NCBI RefSeq assembly: GCF_902459685.1
Contig: NZ_CABPSF010000002.1
Coordinates: 930,001-994,000, forward strand
Direction of reading: 5' to 3'
Length of the DNA: 64,000 bases
DNA from: Pandoraea iniqua
GTDB lineage: Bacteria > Pseudomonadota > Gammaproteobacteria > Burkholderiales > Burkholderiaceae
In this document: positions 39,134 through 49,239 of the stretch, piece after piece
Position numbering within the stretch: the stretch's first letter is position 1
Layout: every line of letters starts with the position of its first letter
Notes under the pieces: model-generated
The model's input: only the letters and a program-made list of their open reading frames with translations
Told to the model about the DNA's origin: nothing
Databases searched by the model: none
Made by a program: the position numbers and the translations under genes

Positions 39134-40024
39134 ATGACCGATTCGCGATCCGAGTTTCTTACCGTGCGCGGCCTGCGCCACCATGTGCGGCAATGGGGCA
39201 CGCCCGGCGCGCCGAAGCTGTTTCTATTGCATGGCTGGATGGACGTGTCGGCCTCGTTCCAGTTCGTGGCGGAGTCGCTGGCGCAGCGCTGGCATCTGCT
39301 CGCCCCGGACTGGCGGGGTTTCGGTCTGACCGATTGGCCGGTCGCCGACGGCCGCAGCGGCAGCTACTGGTTTCCCGACTATCTCGGCGATCTCGACGCC
39401 TTGATCGATGTGTATGCCGAACCGGGCGAAGCCATCAACCTGATCGGTCACAGCATGGGCGGCAACGTGGCATGTCTGTATGCGGGCGTGCGGCCGGCGC
39501 GGGTGCGCCGTCTCGTAAATCTGGAGGGCTTCGGCTTGCCGCCCTCGCAGCCGCTGGCAGCGATTCGTCAGTTGGGCCGCTGGCTGGACGATCTGCAAAA
39601 CCCGCCGACGTTGCGCCCGTATGCCACGCACGCCGACGTGGCCGAGCGGCTGCGTAAGACCAACCCGCGATTGTCGCCGGCGCGCGCCGAGTGGCTGGCG
39701 CAGCGTTGGGCGCGTCAGGAGCGCGACGGTCAATGGCACTTGCTGGCCGACGCCGCGCACAAGATGACGAACCCCTATCCCTATCGTCTGGATGAAGCGA
39801 TGGCGGTTTGGAGTAACGTCAGTGCGCCGGTATTGCATGTGGAAGCCATCGACTCGGAGGTGTTGCGCCACTTTATGGGGGCGCAGGGCAAGGAGGTTTT
39901 CCGCGAGCGTTTCGAGGTGTTTCCGAATCTGAACGAGGCCTTCGTCGACGACGCGGGACACATGCTTCACCACGACCAGCCGGAAGCGGTGGCGAAGCTG
40001 ATCGACGACTTTTGCCGCGACTGA
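39134..40024 (+). CDS. Alpha/beta hydrolase
   Basis: The 296-residue protein has HGWMDVSASF (33-42), the nucleophile elbow GHSMGG with S107, and the catalytic histidine in DDAGHMLHHDQPE near the C-terminus, so the serine hydrolase triad is complete. ATG 39134 was chosen over a TTG at 39104. The fold is sure; the substrate is not known. It may be co-transcribed with the DUF455 gene, 74 bases upstream. Confidence 0.9.
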   Translation: MTDSRSEFLTVRGLRHHVRQWGTPGAPKLFLLHGWMDVSASFQFVAESLAQRWHLLAPDWRGFGLTDWPVADGRSGSYWFPDYLGDLDALIDVYAEPGEAINLIGHSMGGNVACLYAGVRPARVRRLVNLEGFGLPPSQPLAAIRQLGRWLDDLQNPPTLRPYATHADVAERLRKTNPRLSPARAEWLAQRWARQERDGQWHLLADAAHKMTNPYPYRLDEAMAVWSNVSAPVLHVEAIDSEVLRHFMGAQGKEVFRERFEVFPNLNEAFVDDAGHMLHHDQPEAVAKLIDDFCRD

Positions 40025-40235
40025 CGCTGGCTTGCCCCGCAGCGGCGGCAGCGGCGGCATCGGCGAAAACGCGCCGCCAGCCCGTCCGGCGAGCGCTTGC
40101 GCACGCGTAGTACCGTGCCTCGAAAACCACATGGCGACTCGCATCGCGTCCACTTGAGCGGTAGAATGAATGCGTCATACGACGTCATGCGCCGGATTTC
40201 GGTGCGGATGACGCGTCATCGCCTGGCGGCACATC

Positions 40236-41069
40236 ATGTTCAACGCAGATCTTCATTGTCATTCCAAAGTGTCGGACGGCACGCTTTCGCCGTCTGAAGT
40301 GGCGCAAGTTGCGGCCGACGCCGGTGTCGACCTGTGGGCGCTCACGGATCACGATGAAATCGGCGGTCAGCGCGAGGCGAGGGCCGCTGCCGAGGCGCTG
40401 GGCATGCGTTACGTCAGTGGCGTGGAAATTTCGATTACGTGGGCGAACCGCACCGTTCATATCGTCGGTCTGAACATCGATCCCGAAAATGCCGCGCTGG
40501 TGGCCGGGTTGGCCGCGACGCGTGGCGGCCGCGCCGATCGCGCGCAACTGATGAGCGAACAACTGGCCGCTGCCGGTATTCCCAATGCATATGAAGGTGC
40601 GCTGCGCTTCGTCGGAAATCCCGACCTGATTTCGCGCACGCACTTCGCGCGGTATCTGGTGGAAATCGGCAAGTGTGCGTCGGTGTCCGACGTCTTCTCG
40701 CGTTATCTCGCCGAGGGCCGGCCGGGATACGTGCCGCACCGCTGGGCCACCTTGCAGGACTCGGTGAAGTGGATTCTCGGGGCAGGGGGCGTTGCCGTCG
40801 TTGCGCACCCGGGGCGCTACAAATTCACGCCGCTCGAATTTGGCGCATTGTTCGATCAGTTCCGCGAATTGGGCGGGGAAGGTATTGAAGTCGTCACCGG
40901 CAGCCACACGCCGGATCAGTATCGCGAGTATGCCGAGGTTGCGCGGCAGTACGGCTTTCTGGCCTCGCGCGGCTCGGATTTCCATGGACCGACCGAGAGC
41001 CGTGCGCTTCTCGGCAAGCTGCCACCGTTGCCGGACGATCTCGTTCCCGTCTGGAGCCGCTGGCAGTAA
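40236..41069 (+). CDS. PHP-domain phosphoesterase (RNase AM / 3',5'-nucleoside bisphosphatase type)
   Basis: The 277-residue protein has the PHP metal motifs H7-x-H9 (MFNADLHCHSKVSDG), TDHDEIGG (37-44), the glutamate of GVEIS, then VAHPGRY and GSDFHGP. This pattern fits the YciV/TrpH family, which trims RNA 5' ends and dephosphorylates nucleoside 3',5'-bisphosphates. The next gene follows at 12 bases, so the two form an operon. Confidence 0.92.
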   Translation: MFNADLHCHSKVSDGTLSPSEVAQVAADAGVDLWALTDHDEIGGQREARAAAEALGMRYVSGVEISITWANRTVHIVGLNIDPENAALVAGLAATRGGRADRAQLMSEQLAAAGIPNAYEGALRFVGNPDLISRTHFARYLVEIGKCASVSDVFSRYLAEGRPGYVPHRWATLQDSVKWILGAGGVAVVAHPGRYKFTPLEFGALFDQFRELGGEGIEVVTGSHTPDQYREYAEVARQYGFLASRGSDFHGPTESRALLGKLPPLPDDLVPVWSRWQ

Positions 41070-41081
41070 ATTTACGACGCT

Positions 41082-41708
41082 ATGTCGCAATTCTTCCAGA
41101 TCCATCCGGAAAACCCGCAGTCACGTCTCATCAAGCAGGCCGTCCAAATCATCGACAAGGGCGGCATTGTGGCGTTGCCCACCGATTCGAGTTACGCGAT
41201 TGCCTGTCACATCGACGACAAGAGTGCGGTCGATCGCCTGCGCCGCATTCGCGGGCTCGACGAGAAGCAGATGCTCTCGCTGCTCGTGCGTGACCTGTCT
41301 GAACTGGCCGAGTTTGCGATGGTCGACAACCGTCAGTTCCGGTTGATCAAGGCCACGACGCCGGGGCCTTACGTGTTCATTCTCGAAGCGACGAAAGAGG
41401 TGCCGCGCCGGTTGTCGCATCCGTCGCGAAAGACGATCGGCTTGCGCGTGCCCGATCACGCCATCACGCTCGCATTGCTCGAAGAGCTCGGTCAGCCGCT
41501 GCTCGCTACCACCCTGATCCTGCCGGATGAAACCGAGCCGCTGAACGACCCCGAGGAGATCCGCGAGCGGCTGGAAAAGCAGCTCGATCTCGTGATCGAC
41601 GGCGGGGCTTGTCCGAAAGAACCGTCGACGGTGGTCGACCTGACGGTGACGCCGCCCGAGGTCATCCGCCGCGGCCGTGGCTCGCTGGCGCCGTTCGGGC
41701 TGTCCTGA
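41082..41708 (+). CDS. YrdC/Sua5 superfamily protein, YciO type
   Basis: The 208-residue protein has the YrdC fold signatures: a basic HPENPQSRLIKQAV start, GGIVALPTDSSYAIAC, RRIRGLDEKQMLSLLVRDLS and the TPGPYVFILEATKEVPRRL region. This resembles YciO rather than the essential TsaC. Whether it makes threonylcarbamoyl-adenylate is uncertain. It is coupled to the PHP gene. Confidence 0.88.
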   Translation: MSQFFQIHPENPQSRLIKQAVQIIDKGGIVALPTDSSYAIACHIDDKSAVDRLRRIRGLDEKQMLSLLVRDLSELAEFAMVDNRQFRLIKATTPGPYVFILEATKEVPRRLSHPSRKTIGLRVPDHAITLALLEELGQPLLATTLILPDETEPLNDPEEIRERLEKQLDLVIDGGACPKEPSTVVDLTVTPPEVIRRGRGSLAPFGLS

Positions 41709-41777
41709 TCGGGCCGGACGCCCCCGGTTGCCGCGATTGCGCAATATCCCGTAATACTGGCGCGCGGGCCGGCTTGC

Positions 41778-41783
41778 TACAAT
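41778..41783 (+). promoter_or_regulatory. -10-like TACAAT directly before the M50 protease start
   Basis: TACAAT lies only nine bases before the ATG at 41792, so transcription would start within a few bases of the start codon. There is no Shine-Dalgarno sequence between. This could give a leaderless mRNA. The -35 region is weak. Confidence 0.4.
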
Positions 41784-41791
41784 AGCCGGCT

Positions 41792-42457
41792 ATGAATGCA
41801 GACCTGATCCAGACCATTGCGGTCTACGCGCTCCCCGTCCTCTTTGCGATTACCTTGCATGAGGCGGCCCATGGCTATGTCGCGAAGTATTTCGGCGACC
41901 CGACAGCTTTCCTGATGGGGCGCGTCACGCTCAATCCCATCAAGCACATCGACCCGATCGGCACCATTCTCGTGCCGCTCGCGCTTTACTTCATGACAAG
42001 CGGTGCGTTCCTGTTCGGATACGCCAAACCGGTACCGGTGGCGTTCAGCAGTTTGCGCAACCCGCGTGTCGATACGATCTGGGTGGCGCTGGCTGGCCCG
42101 TTGTGCAACTTCGCTCAGGCGATTTTGTGGGCGTTGTTCGGCGTGGGCTTGCAGATTGCCGGCGTGCACGAACCGTTCTTCATGATGATGGCGCAGGCCG
42201 GTTTGCTGGTGAACCTCGTCATGTGCATGTTCAATCTGTTCCCGATTCCGCCGCTCGATGGCGGCCGCGTGCTCGTCTCGCTGCTGCCGGCGCGTGCGGC
42301 TTACACGCTCTCGCGCCTCGAGCCGTACGGCTTCTTCATCGTGATGGCGCTCGTGGTGAGCGGTGTGCTGGGCCGTGTGTGGCTCTGGCCGCTCATTCAG
42401 TGGGGCCGCGACGTCATCGTGTGGATGCTGACGCCGTTGCTGTCGCTGATTGGCTGA
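41792..42457 (+). CDS. Site-2-protease-family (M50) membrane metalloprotease
   Basis: The 221-residue integral membrane protein has the zinc motif H23-E24-xx-H27 (TLHEAAHGYVAKYFGD) in the first TM and the third-ligand motif NLFPIPPLDGGRV later, with about five hydrophobic segments. Such short S2P homologues lack PDZ or CBS domains; their substrates are mostly unknown. The HExxH and LDG motifs are intact, so it should be active. Confidence 0.92.
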   Translation: MNADLIQTIAVYALPVLFAITLHEAAHGYVAKYFGDPTAFLMGRVTLNPIKHIDPIGTILVPLALYFMTSGAFLFGYAKPVPVAFSSLRNPRVDTIWVALAGPLCNFAQAILWALFGVGLQIAGVHEPFFMMMAQAGLLVNLVMCMFNLFPIPPLDGGRVLVSLLPARAAYTLSRLEPYGFFIVMALVVSGVLGRVWLWPLIQWGRDVIVWMLTPLLSLIG

Positions 42458-42515
42458 CGATTCCGAAAGACACAGATTCACCCACAAAAAGCACCACAAA
42501 ACAACACCGGACCCT

Positions 42516-43718
42516 ATGTACCCCGAACGCGTTTTCTCCGGCATGCGACCGACCGGTCGCCTGCACCTCGGCCACTATCACGGTGTGCTCAAGAACTGGA
42601 TTCAGCTTCAGTCCGAGTACCCGTGCTATTTCTGTGTGGTCGACTGGCACGCGCTCACCACGCATTACGAAACACCCGAAGTCATCGAGCAGAACGTGTG
42701 GGACGTGCTGATCGACTGGCTCGCCGCCGGTATCGATCCGAATCAGGCCACGCTGTTCATTCAGAGCAAGGTGCCCGAGCACGCGGAACTCGCGCTGCTG
42801 ATCGGCATGAGCACGCCGCTGGGCTGGCTCGAACGCGTGCCGACGTACAAGGAACAGATCGAAAAGCTGCGCGAGAAGGACCTGTCGACGTATGGCTTTC
42901 TCGGCTATCCGGTGCTGATGGCGGCCGACATTCTGCTCTACCGCGCGCTGCATGTGCCGGTAGGGGAAGATCAGGTGCCGCACGTCGAGATGACGCGCGA
43001 AATCGCGCGGCGCTTCAACTATCTGTATGGCCGCGAAACCGGTTTCGAAGAGAAGGCGCTGTCGGCCGCGCGCAAGCTCGGCGGCAAGCGCGCGAAGTTG
43101 TATCTCGAACTGCGTACGGCGTATCAGGAGCAGGGCGACGACGAGGCGCTGGAGCAGGCGCGCGCGATGCTCTCCGAATCGCAGTCGCTGTCGATGGGCG
43201 ACCGTGAACGGCTCTTCGGCTATCTCGAAGGGGCCCGCAAGCTGATTCTGGTCGAGCCGCAGGCGCTGCTCACGCCGGCCTCGCGCATGCCGGGACTCGA
43301 CGGCCAGAAGATGTCCAAGTCGTACAACAACACGATCGGCCTGCGCGAAGACGCGGAATCGATCACGAAGAAGGTGCGCACCATGCCGACCGATCCGGCA
43401 CGCGTGCGGCGCACCGACCCGGGTGACCCGGACAAATGCCCGGTGTGGCAACTGCATCAGGTCTACACCGATGACGACACGCGCGATTGGGTGCAGAAAG
43501 GGTGCCGCAGTGCCGGCATCGGCTGTATCGAGTGCAAGCAGCCGGTCATCGAAGGCATTTTGCGCGAACAGCAGCCGATGCTGGAGCGCGCACAGAAGTA
43601 CATGGACGATCCGTCGCTGCTGCGCGCCATCGTCGCCGACGGCTGCGAGAAGGCCCGCCGTTCTGCGCAGGAAGTCATGCGCGATGTGCGTGAAGCGATG
43701 GGGCTGCAATATTCATGA
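42516..43718 (+). CDS. trpS: Tryptophanyl-tRNA synthetase
   Basis: TrpRS charges tRNA-Trp. The 400-residue class I enzyme has the HIGH-like PTGRLHLGHYHG (12-23) and the KMSKS loop at 265-269. It belongs to the long form with an insertion relative to E. coli (334 residues) and a cysteine-bearing C-terminal segment (GCRSAGIGCIECKQP). The start was put at ATG 42516 (MYPERVFSGMRPTG); an in-frame reading from 42450 adds an untypical stretch. It overlaps the next gene by four bases. Confidence 0.95.
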   Translation: MYPERVFSGMRPTGRLHLGHYHGVLKNWIQLQSEYPCYFCVVDWHALTTHYETPEVIEQNVWDVLIDWLAAGIDPNQATLFIQSKVPEHAELALLIGMSTPLGWLERVPTYKEQIEKLREKDLSTYGFLGYPVLMAADILLYRALHVPVGEDQVPHVEMTREIARRFNYLYGRETGFEEKALSAARKLGGKRAKLYLELRTAYQEQGDDEALEQARAMLSESQSLSMGDRERLFGYLEGARKLILVEPQALLTPASRMPGLDGQKMSKSYNNTIGLREDAESITKKVRTMPTDPARVRRTDPGDPDKCPVWQLHQVYTDDDTRDWVQKGCRSAGIGCIECKQPVIEGILREQQPMLERAQKYMDDPSLLRAIVADGCEKARRSAQEVMRDVREAMGLQYS

Positions 43719-44332
43719 CGGCGACGCCAGTCTCCGGCATCGGCAGCGGCGCTGAGGTCGCGACGCACGGCACTGGCGCACCGTCGGCATGGCTTGCGCG
43801 TTGGGCGCATCTTGTCCGGCCCGGCGCACGTGCACTCGATCTCGCTTGCGGATATGGGCGTCACACGCGCTGGCTGGCCGGGCTCGGTGCGCAGGTGACC
43901 GCCATCGATCGCGATGCCGATGCGCTTGCTACATTGGCAACCTTGCAAGGCGTTACCCCGTTGCAGGCCGATCTCGAAGGCGCGGCGTGGCCGTTGCCGG
44001 CCGCGGCCGTATTCGACGTCGTTGTCGTTACGAATTATCTGTACCGTCCGTTGCTTGCCCGGATTGCCGCGTGTGTGGCGCCGGGCGGGGTGCTGTTGTA
44101 CGAAACGTTTGCGCAGGGAAACGAAAGGTACGGGAAGCCGTCCAACCCCCTGTTTTTATTGGCGCCCGGCGAGCTGCTCGACACGGCTCGCGCGGCGAAT
44201 CTGCGCGTGGCGGCCTACGAAGATGTCACGCTCGCAGCACCTCGTGCGGCCTGCGTGCAGCGTTTGTGCGCGACGCGCGCGACCCCCGGGGAAAACCCCG
44301 GGACTGCCGCGCTGTACGAGGCGGCGGCGTAA
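43715..44332 (+). CDS. Class I SAM-dependent methyltransferase
   Basis: The 205-residue protein has SAM-binding motif I (ALDLACGYGRHTRWLA at 40-55), the acidic residue of motif II (VTAIDRDADAL) and motif IV-like FDVVVVTNYLYRP, resembling the TehB-like group. The substrate is unknown. ATGA overlap couples it to trpS. Near its end a perfect CCCGGGG-AAAA-CCCCGGG hairpin (44285-44302) falls inside the coding region. Confidence 0.88.
   Translation: MTATPVSGIGSGAEVATHGTGAPSAWLARWAHLVRPGARALDLACGYGRHTRWLAGLGAQVTAIDRDADALATLATLQGVTPLQADLEGAAWPLPAAAVFDVVVVTNYLYRPLLARIAACVAPGGVLLYETFAQGNERYGKPSNPLFLLAPGELLDTARAANLRVAAYEDVTLAAPRAACVQRLCATRATPGENPGTAALYEAAA
44285..44302. other. Perfect GC hairpin inside the methyltransferase 3' end
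   Basis: CCCGGGG, loop AAAA, CCCCGGG: seven GC pairs, 31 bases before the stop codon. No T-run follows. It may slow or end transcription, or be a codon-level coincidence of the ATPGENPG peptide. Confidence 0.5.
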
Positions 44333-44374
44333 TCCGCTACAATCCACCCTTATCGCTGAATTGTTCGATAAACC

Positions 44375-45292
<918 letters not shown>

Positions 45293-45344
45293 GTTTTTCG
45301 TTGTGGCTCCCGGGATCGATTGCCCACCCCTTTTTTTGCGACTC

Positions 45345-46493
45345 ATGAAACGAATCGTCAGTATTTCCGTAGCTCGTCCCGTGCTGGCATGGGCCGCTAT
45401 CGCCTCGTTGGCCCTCGTTGCCGGTTGCAGTTCGCTCTCCAGCGCCCTGTCCTCGGATAAGGTGGATTACAAGAGCTCCAAGGTCGGCCCCTCGCTCGAC
45501 GTTCCGCCGGATCTGACGAATGTTCAGGCCAACGACCGCAAGTATGTGTCGCCGGCCGGTACCGCTACGCTGTCGAACTACGAAACGCAACAGAAGGTCG
45601 TTGCCGCCAATCCGAATGCGAACGACACCGTGCTGCCTGACGTGCCGGGCATGAAGGTCGTGCGCGACGGCAACCAGCGCTGGTTGGTCATTCAGAAGGC
45701 CCCGGCCGATCTGTGGCCGACGCTGCGTGAATTCTGGCAAGAAAACGGCTTCGTGCTGACCATCGATTCGCCGGATACCGGCGTGATGGAAACGGACTGG
45801 GCCGAAAACCGCGCCAAGCTCAATCAGGACATCATCCGCGACCTGCTCGGCAAGGTGCTCGACGGCCTGTATTCGACCGGCGAACGCGATCGCTTCCGCA
45901 CCCGTGTGGAACGTGATCCGAACGGCGGCACGGACGTGTACATCACGCACCGCCGCATGGTGGAAGTGTTCACGAACTCGCAGAAGGACACGACCAAGTG
46001 GGAACCGGCACCGAACGATCCGGGTCTCGAGGCGATCTTCCTGACGAAGATGATGCAGCGCTTCGGCGCGCAGACCGAACAGGCGAAGGCGCAAGTCGAC
46101 AACGCCAAGTCGGGTGCGCCGGCCAGCCAGGTCGTGAAGACGGCCGACTCGGCTTACCTCGACATCAACGAGCCGTTCGATCGCGCATGGCGTCGCGTGG
46201 GCGTTGCGCTCGACCGCGGTAACTTCACCGTGGACGATCGCGATCGCGCCAAGGGCCTGTATTTCGTGAGCTATGTCGATCCGGCATCGCTGGCGAAGGA
46301 CAACGGCTTCTTCTACAGCCTGTTCCATGCGAAGGAAGTGCAGGACAGCAAGAAGGCGAAGAAGTACAGCGTGAACGTGCAAGGCCGCGGCGACAGCCAG
46401 ACCCGCGTGCAGGTGCTCGACGAGAAGGGTAACGTCGACAACTCGCAGATCGCGCAGACGATCATCAGCGTGATCGGCAACCAGCTCCGTTAA
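45345..46493 (+). CDS. bamC: Outer-membrane assembly lipoprotein BamC
   Basis: BamC is an accessory lipoprotein of the BAM complex that inserts outer-membrane barrels. The 382-residue precursor has a signal with lipobox LVAG-C28. An unstructured N-region follows (VDYKSSKVGPSLDVPPDLT, the BamD-binding motif). Two helix-grip domains come next (about 90-210 and 240-380). The start is ATG 45345; a longer reading from 45303 is not signal-like. Confidence 0.93.
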   Translation: MKRIVSISVARPVLAWAAIASLALVAGCSSLSSALSSDKVDYKSSKVGPSLDVPPDLTNVQANDRKYVSPAGTATLSNYETQQKVVAANPNANDTVLPDVPGMKVVRDGNQRWLVIQKAPADLWPTLREFWQENGFVLTIDSPDTGVMETDWAENRAKLNQDIIRDLLGKVLDGLYSTGERDRFRTRVERDPNGGTDVYITHRRMVEVFTNSQKDTTKWEPAPNDPGLEAIFLTKMMQRFGAQTEQAKAQVDNAKSGAPASQVVKTADSAYLDINEPFDRAWRRVGVALDRGNFTVDDRDRAKGLYFVSYVDPASLAKDNGFFYSLFHAKEVQDSKKAKKYSVNVQGRGDSQTRVQVLDEKGNVDNSQIAQTIISVIGNQLR

Positions 46494-46501
46494 GGCGGGG
46501 C

Positions 46502-47299
46502 GTGCGGTTCGCCAGTCTGGGCAGCGGCAGCGAAGGTAATGCCCTGCTGGTGGAGGCGTCGGAAGGCGCCTCCACCACACGTATCCTCCTCGATTGCGGA
46601 TTCTCGATGCGAGAGATCGAGCGGCGCCTGCTGGCACGCTCGGTCGACGTGGCTTCACTCGATGCCATCGTCATCACGCATGAACACGCCGATCACATCG
46701 GCAGTGCACTCTCCCTCTCTCGCAAACATCGCATCCCGCTCATCATGAGCTGGGGCACGGGGCAAGCCGTCAAGGCACATGCCGCGCGCAAAGGCGATAG
46801 TGACGATGGTCTGGCGCTCGTGCGCTGGTGCCGCTCCGATGAGCGGGTCGCCGTAGGCGGCATCGAACTGGCGCCCTACACGGTGCCTCACGACGCGCGT
46901 GAGCCCCTGCAATTTGTCTTCTCCGATGGCGCGCGCCGTTTGGGTGTGCTCACGGACGCCGGCTGCGCGACGGCACATCTGATCGCGACGCTCGGCGGCT
47001 GCGATGCGTTGGTGCTCGAATGCAATCACGATCGAGAGATGCTGGCGAACAGCAAGTATCCGGCATCGCTCAAAGCGCGAATCGGCGGCACGTACGGGCA
47101 TCTGGCCAACGACACGGCGGCAGAGATTCTGGCGGCGATCGATCGTGAGAAATTGCAGCGGGTGATTTGCGCTCACCTGAGCGAGCAGAACAATACGCCT
47201 GAGCTGGCGATGGCGGCGATGTCGGCGGTCATCGGTGCGGCGGCCACGGAGATTTTGGTGGCGACGCAAGCGGGCGGATTCGACTGGCTGACGTGTTAG
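46502..47299 (+). CDS. MBL-fold metallohydrolase (YycJ/WalJ-like)
   Basis: The 265-residue protein has the metallo-beta-lactamase motif HEHADHIG (60-67, HxHxDH), the MRFASLGSGSEGNALLVE opening, and later LTDAGC, LECNHD and VICAHLSEQNN. This agrees with YycJ-type 5'-to-3' exonuclease-like hydrolases. The GTG at 46502 follows the bamC stop by eight bases, so it is in the same transcript. Confidence 0.9.
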   Translation: MRFASLGSGSEGNALLVEASEGASTTRILLDCGFSMREIERRLLARSVDVASLDAIVITHEHADHIGSALSLSRKHRIPLIMSWGTGQAVKAHAARKGDSDDGLALVRWCRSDERVAVGGIELAPYTVPHDAREPLQFVFSDGARRLGVLTDAGCATAHLIATLGGCDALVLECNHDREMLANSKYPASLKARIGGTYGHLANDTAAEILAAIDREKLQRVICAHLSEQNNTPELAMAAMSAVIGAAATEILVATQAGGFDWLTC

Positions 47300-47362
47300 C
47301 CGTGTGACGTGTGCGCGTCGTCTTGACCGGGAGGTCATTGATCGACAAATGCGCGGGGCAAT

Positions 47363-47393
47363 AAAAAAGCCGGTCGAAAGACCGGCTTTTTTT
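47363..47393. terminator. Bidirectional terminator after the MBL gene
   Basis: A-run, GCCGGTC (47369-47375), loop GAAA, GACCGGC (47380-47386) and a T-run. It serves the MBL gene and the convergent lipoprotein gene. Confidence 0.93.
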
Positions 47394-47420
47394 ACTCAAC
47401 TGCCTTGCGGCAGCGAGAGC

Positions 47421-47681
47421 TTACTTGCTGGCAGCAGCGTCAGCAGCCGAAGCAACGGCGTCAGCAGCAGCACCAGCAGCCGAAGCGGCCGTGTCAGCAG
47501 CAGCACCGGCAGCCGAAGCAGCCGAGTCAGCAGCAGCGCCAGCAGCCGAAGCAGCGTCCGAAGCAGCCGTAGCAGCCGAAGCGGCAGCGTCAGCGGCCGG
47601 AGCAGCGGCTTCTTCCTTCTTGCCGCAGGCGGTCAGAGCCATAGCAGCCAACAACGAAGCGACGAGGAGAGACTTCTTCAT
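47421..47681 (-). CDS. Alanine-rich lipoprotein with 11-residue repeats
   Basis: The 86-residue precursor has a signal peptide and lipobox LTA-C19, then GKKEE and an almost pure Ala/Ser/Asp/Gly helix. Residues 41-84 are four 11-residue units of the form DxAASAAGAAA. Hendecad spacing favours a right-handed coiled coil, as in Lpp-like or LEA-like helices. The mature part has little hydrophobic side-chain bulk apart from alanine. ATG 47681 is set by AAGGACGTGATC upstream. It is a likely outer-membrane-anchored periplasmic helix; function is unknown. Confidence 0.85.
   Translation of the reverse strand: MKKSLLVASLLAAMALTACGKKEEAAAPAADAAASAATAASDAASAAGAAADSAASAAGAAADTAASAAGAAADAVASAADAAASK
47430..47561. 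repeat. Four 33-bp coding repeats in the alanine-rich lipoprotein gene
   Basis: Each unit encodes 11 residues, with the first three nearly identical (SDAASAAGAAA, DSAASAAGAAA, DTAASAAGAAA) and the fourth diverged. Thirty-three bases keep the frame, so unit number may differ between strains. Confidence 0.88.
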
Positions 47682-47860
47682 GATCACGTCCTTTTATGGT
47701 AGAAGACAAGCGAATGAATAATTAGTTACGGTAATACGCTCTTGCCAGCGCAAAGCCGATTGCGAGACATTGGCAATTGAGGATTACCCTTGGTCATGCA
47801 AGCTGCTTGGCGAGAAATTATATTGGGTTTTCCCCAAGGCGTCACGTCTATCTCGCGCAT

Positions 47861-49081
47861 TTACCCCGCTTTTTTCCTTACCGTGCGCAACTTTCGCACG
47901 ATCGGTGTATCCGGCCCAAGAAGTAACCAGCCCGAGGCGTACCAATCGTACAGAATTTCGGCGATTTCTTGGTCATTTTGCTCGAAATTCGCACATTCAC
48001 TCGCGTCCAGCGTTCGATGATCGGCAAGTCGCCGTAACGTCGATCGCGCATTGACGGGCACTTCGAGCGGTTCGCCGTTAACGTAGTATCGGTTGCGTCG
48101 ATACAACAATTGCGTCTTCGCAGAGAGTGCTACACCTCGTGTCGCGGCCGCACGCGCAAAGCGTGCCGGTGTTAACGGCGCATCGGGCGCGTCGAAAAAC
48201 ACATGCGACTTCGGCTCGCTGAGCCAGCGTCCAAGAAAATCTTCCACTTCCTTTTGCCCCCAGCGCACTTTCTCGAGCTGTGAGACCAGCGTGTCGATCA
48301 TGGCATCCGGCAGTGCAGCGGGGTGTTTGACGGCGGGTTGATGCGGGTCGGCGTATCGGCCAGCGAAATGCCGGGAAAATGAGAGTTCCGGCGCGTTTTC
48401 CGCGAGGTGATATAGAAAGTTCTGAAGCATCTCTTGCTCGAGCGGCGCGCGAAAGCCGATCGAGTACGTCATGCATTCGCCTTCGGCCACACCGTCGTGG
48501 GCGTAGCCGGGCGGCAGGTACAGCATGTCGCCGGGTTCGAGTACCCATTCTTCTTCGGCTTCGAAGTGTTTGAGAATGCGCAGCGGCACGCCTTCCTGCC
48601 ACGTGGTGTCGCGTTGCGGCCCGATGCGCCAGCGGCGTTTGCCGTGCGCTTGCAGCAGGAACACGTCGTACGAATCGAGATGCGGGCCAACGCCGCCGCC
48701 GTCGGTGGCGTAGCTGATCATCACGTCGTCGAGACGAGCATCGGGAATGAAGCGAAACTGTTGCATGAGCGCGTCGACGGCGCCAGCGTGCAGGTTGACG
48801 CCCTGCACCAGCAGCGTCCACTGCTTGCGCGTGAGCGGCGGCAGATCGTCGGCGTCGAACGGGCCGTGATCGAGTTGCCAGCGCTTGCGGGAGAGGCTCA
48901 CGAGACGCGACTCGACATCGTCCTGCGCGGCGAGCGCAAACAGCGCTTCGCGCGATAGCGGGGCGGTGAAGCCGGGAATGGCCTGGCGGATGAGCAGCGG
49001 GCGCTTGTGCCAGTAACGCTTCATGAAAGCGTCTGGCGTGAGGCCGCCGAGCAGCGTCGATGTGGGCTTGGATGTCGTCAT
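47861..49081 (-). CDS. Cupin-type ribosomal oxygenase (RoxA/YcfD-like, uL16 arginine hydroxylase)
   Basis: YcfD-type JmjC enzymes hydroxylate an arginine of ribosomal protein uL16 using Fe(II) and 2-oxoglutarate. The 406-residue protein has the iron triad H134-x-D136 (GVGPHLDSYDVFLLQ) and H195 (PPGYAHDG), a YWHKRPLLIRQA opening (23-34) and the C-terminal winged-helix part that follows the JmjC domain in YcfD. The start at 49081 (MTTSKPTS) is preferred to a reading from 49150. Confidence 0.92.
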   Translation of the reverse strand: MTTSKPTSTLLGGLTPDAFMKRYWHKRPLLIRQAIPGFTAPLSREALFALAAQDDVESRLVSLSRKRWQLDHGPFDADDLPPLTRKQWTLLVQGVNLHAGAVDALMQQFRFIPDARLDDVMISYATDGGGVGPHLDSYDVFLLQAHGKRRWRIGPQRDTTWQEGVPLRILKHFEAEEEWVLEPGDMLYLPPGYAHDGVAEGECMTYSIGFRAPLEQEMLQNFLYHLAENAPELSFSRHFAGRYADPHQPAVKHPAALPDAMIDTLVSQLEKVRWGQKEVEDFLGRWLSEPKSHVFFDAPDAPLTPARFARAAATRGVALSAKTQLLYRRNRYYVNGEPLEVPVNARSTLRRLADHRTLDASECANFEQNDQEIAEILYDWYASGWLLLGPDTPIVRKLRTVRKKAG

Positions 49082-49239
49082 GCGTAGGTCGTTGGTGCGT
49101 CGGGTCGGGAGCTGTCGGCGCAATGTGCGGTGTTCGAGCGGTGCGGGCAAATCAGCTGTTTAGTTGCCGTTTAGCCGCTGTATAGCCGCGCTGGCGGGGC
49201 GCAAAACCCTTGTCGATCGGTCATTGGCTCGCCGTCAGG

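Noticed and set aside
47770-48054. Short plus-strand frames before and over the end of the ribosomal oxygenase gene
   Set aside because: No ribosome site, no family character, and overlap with the certain minus-strand gene.
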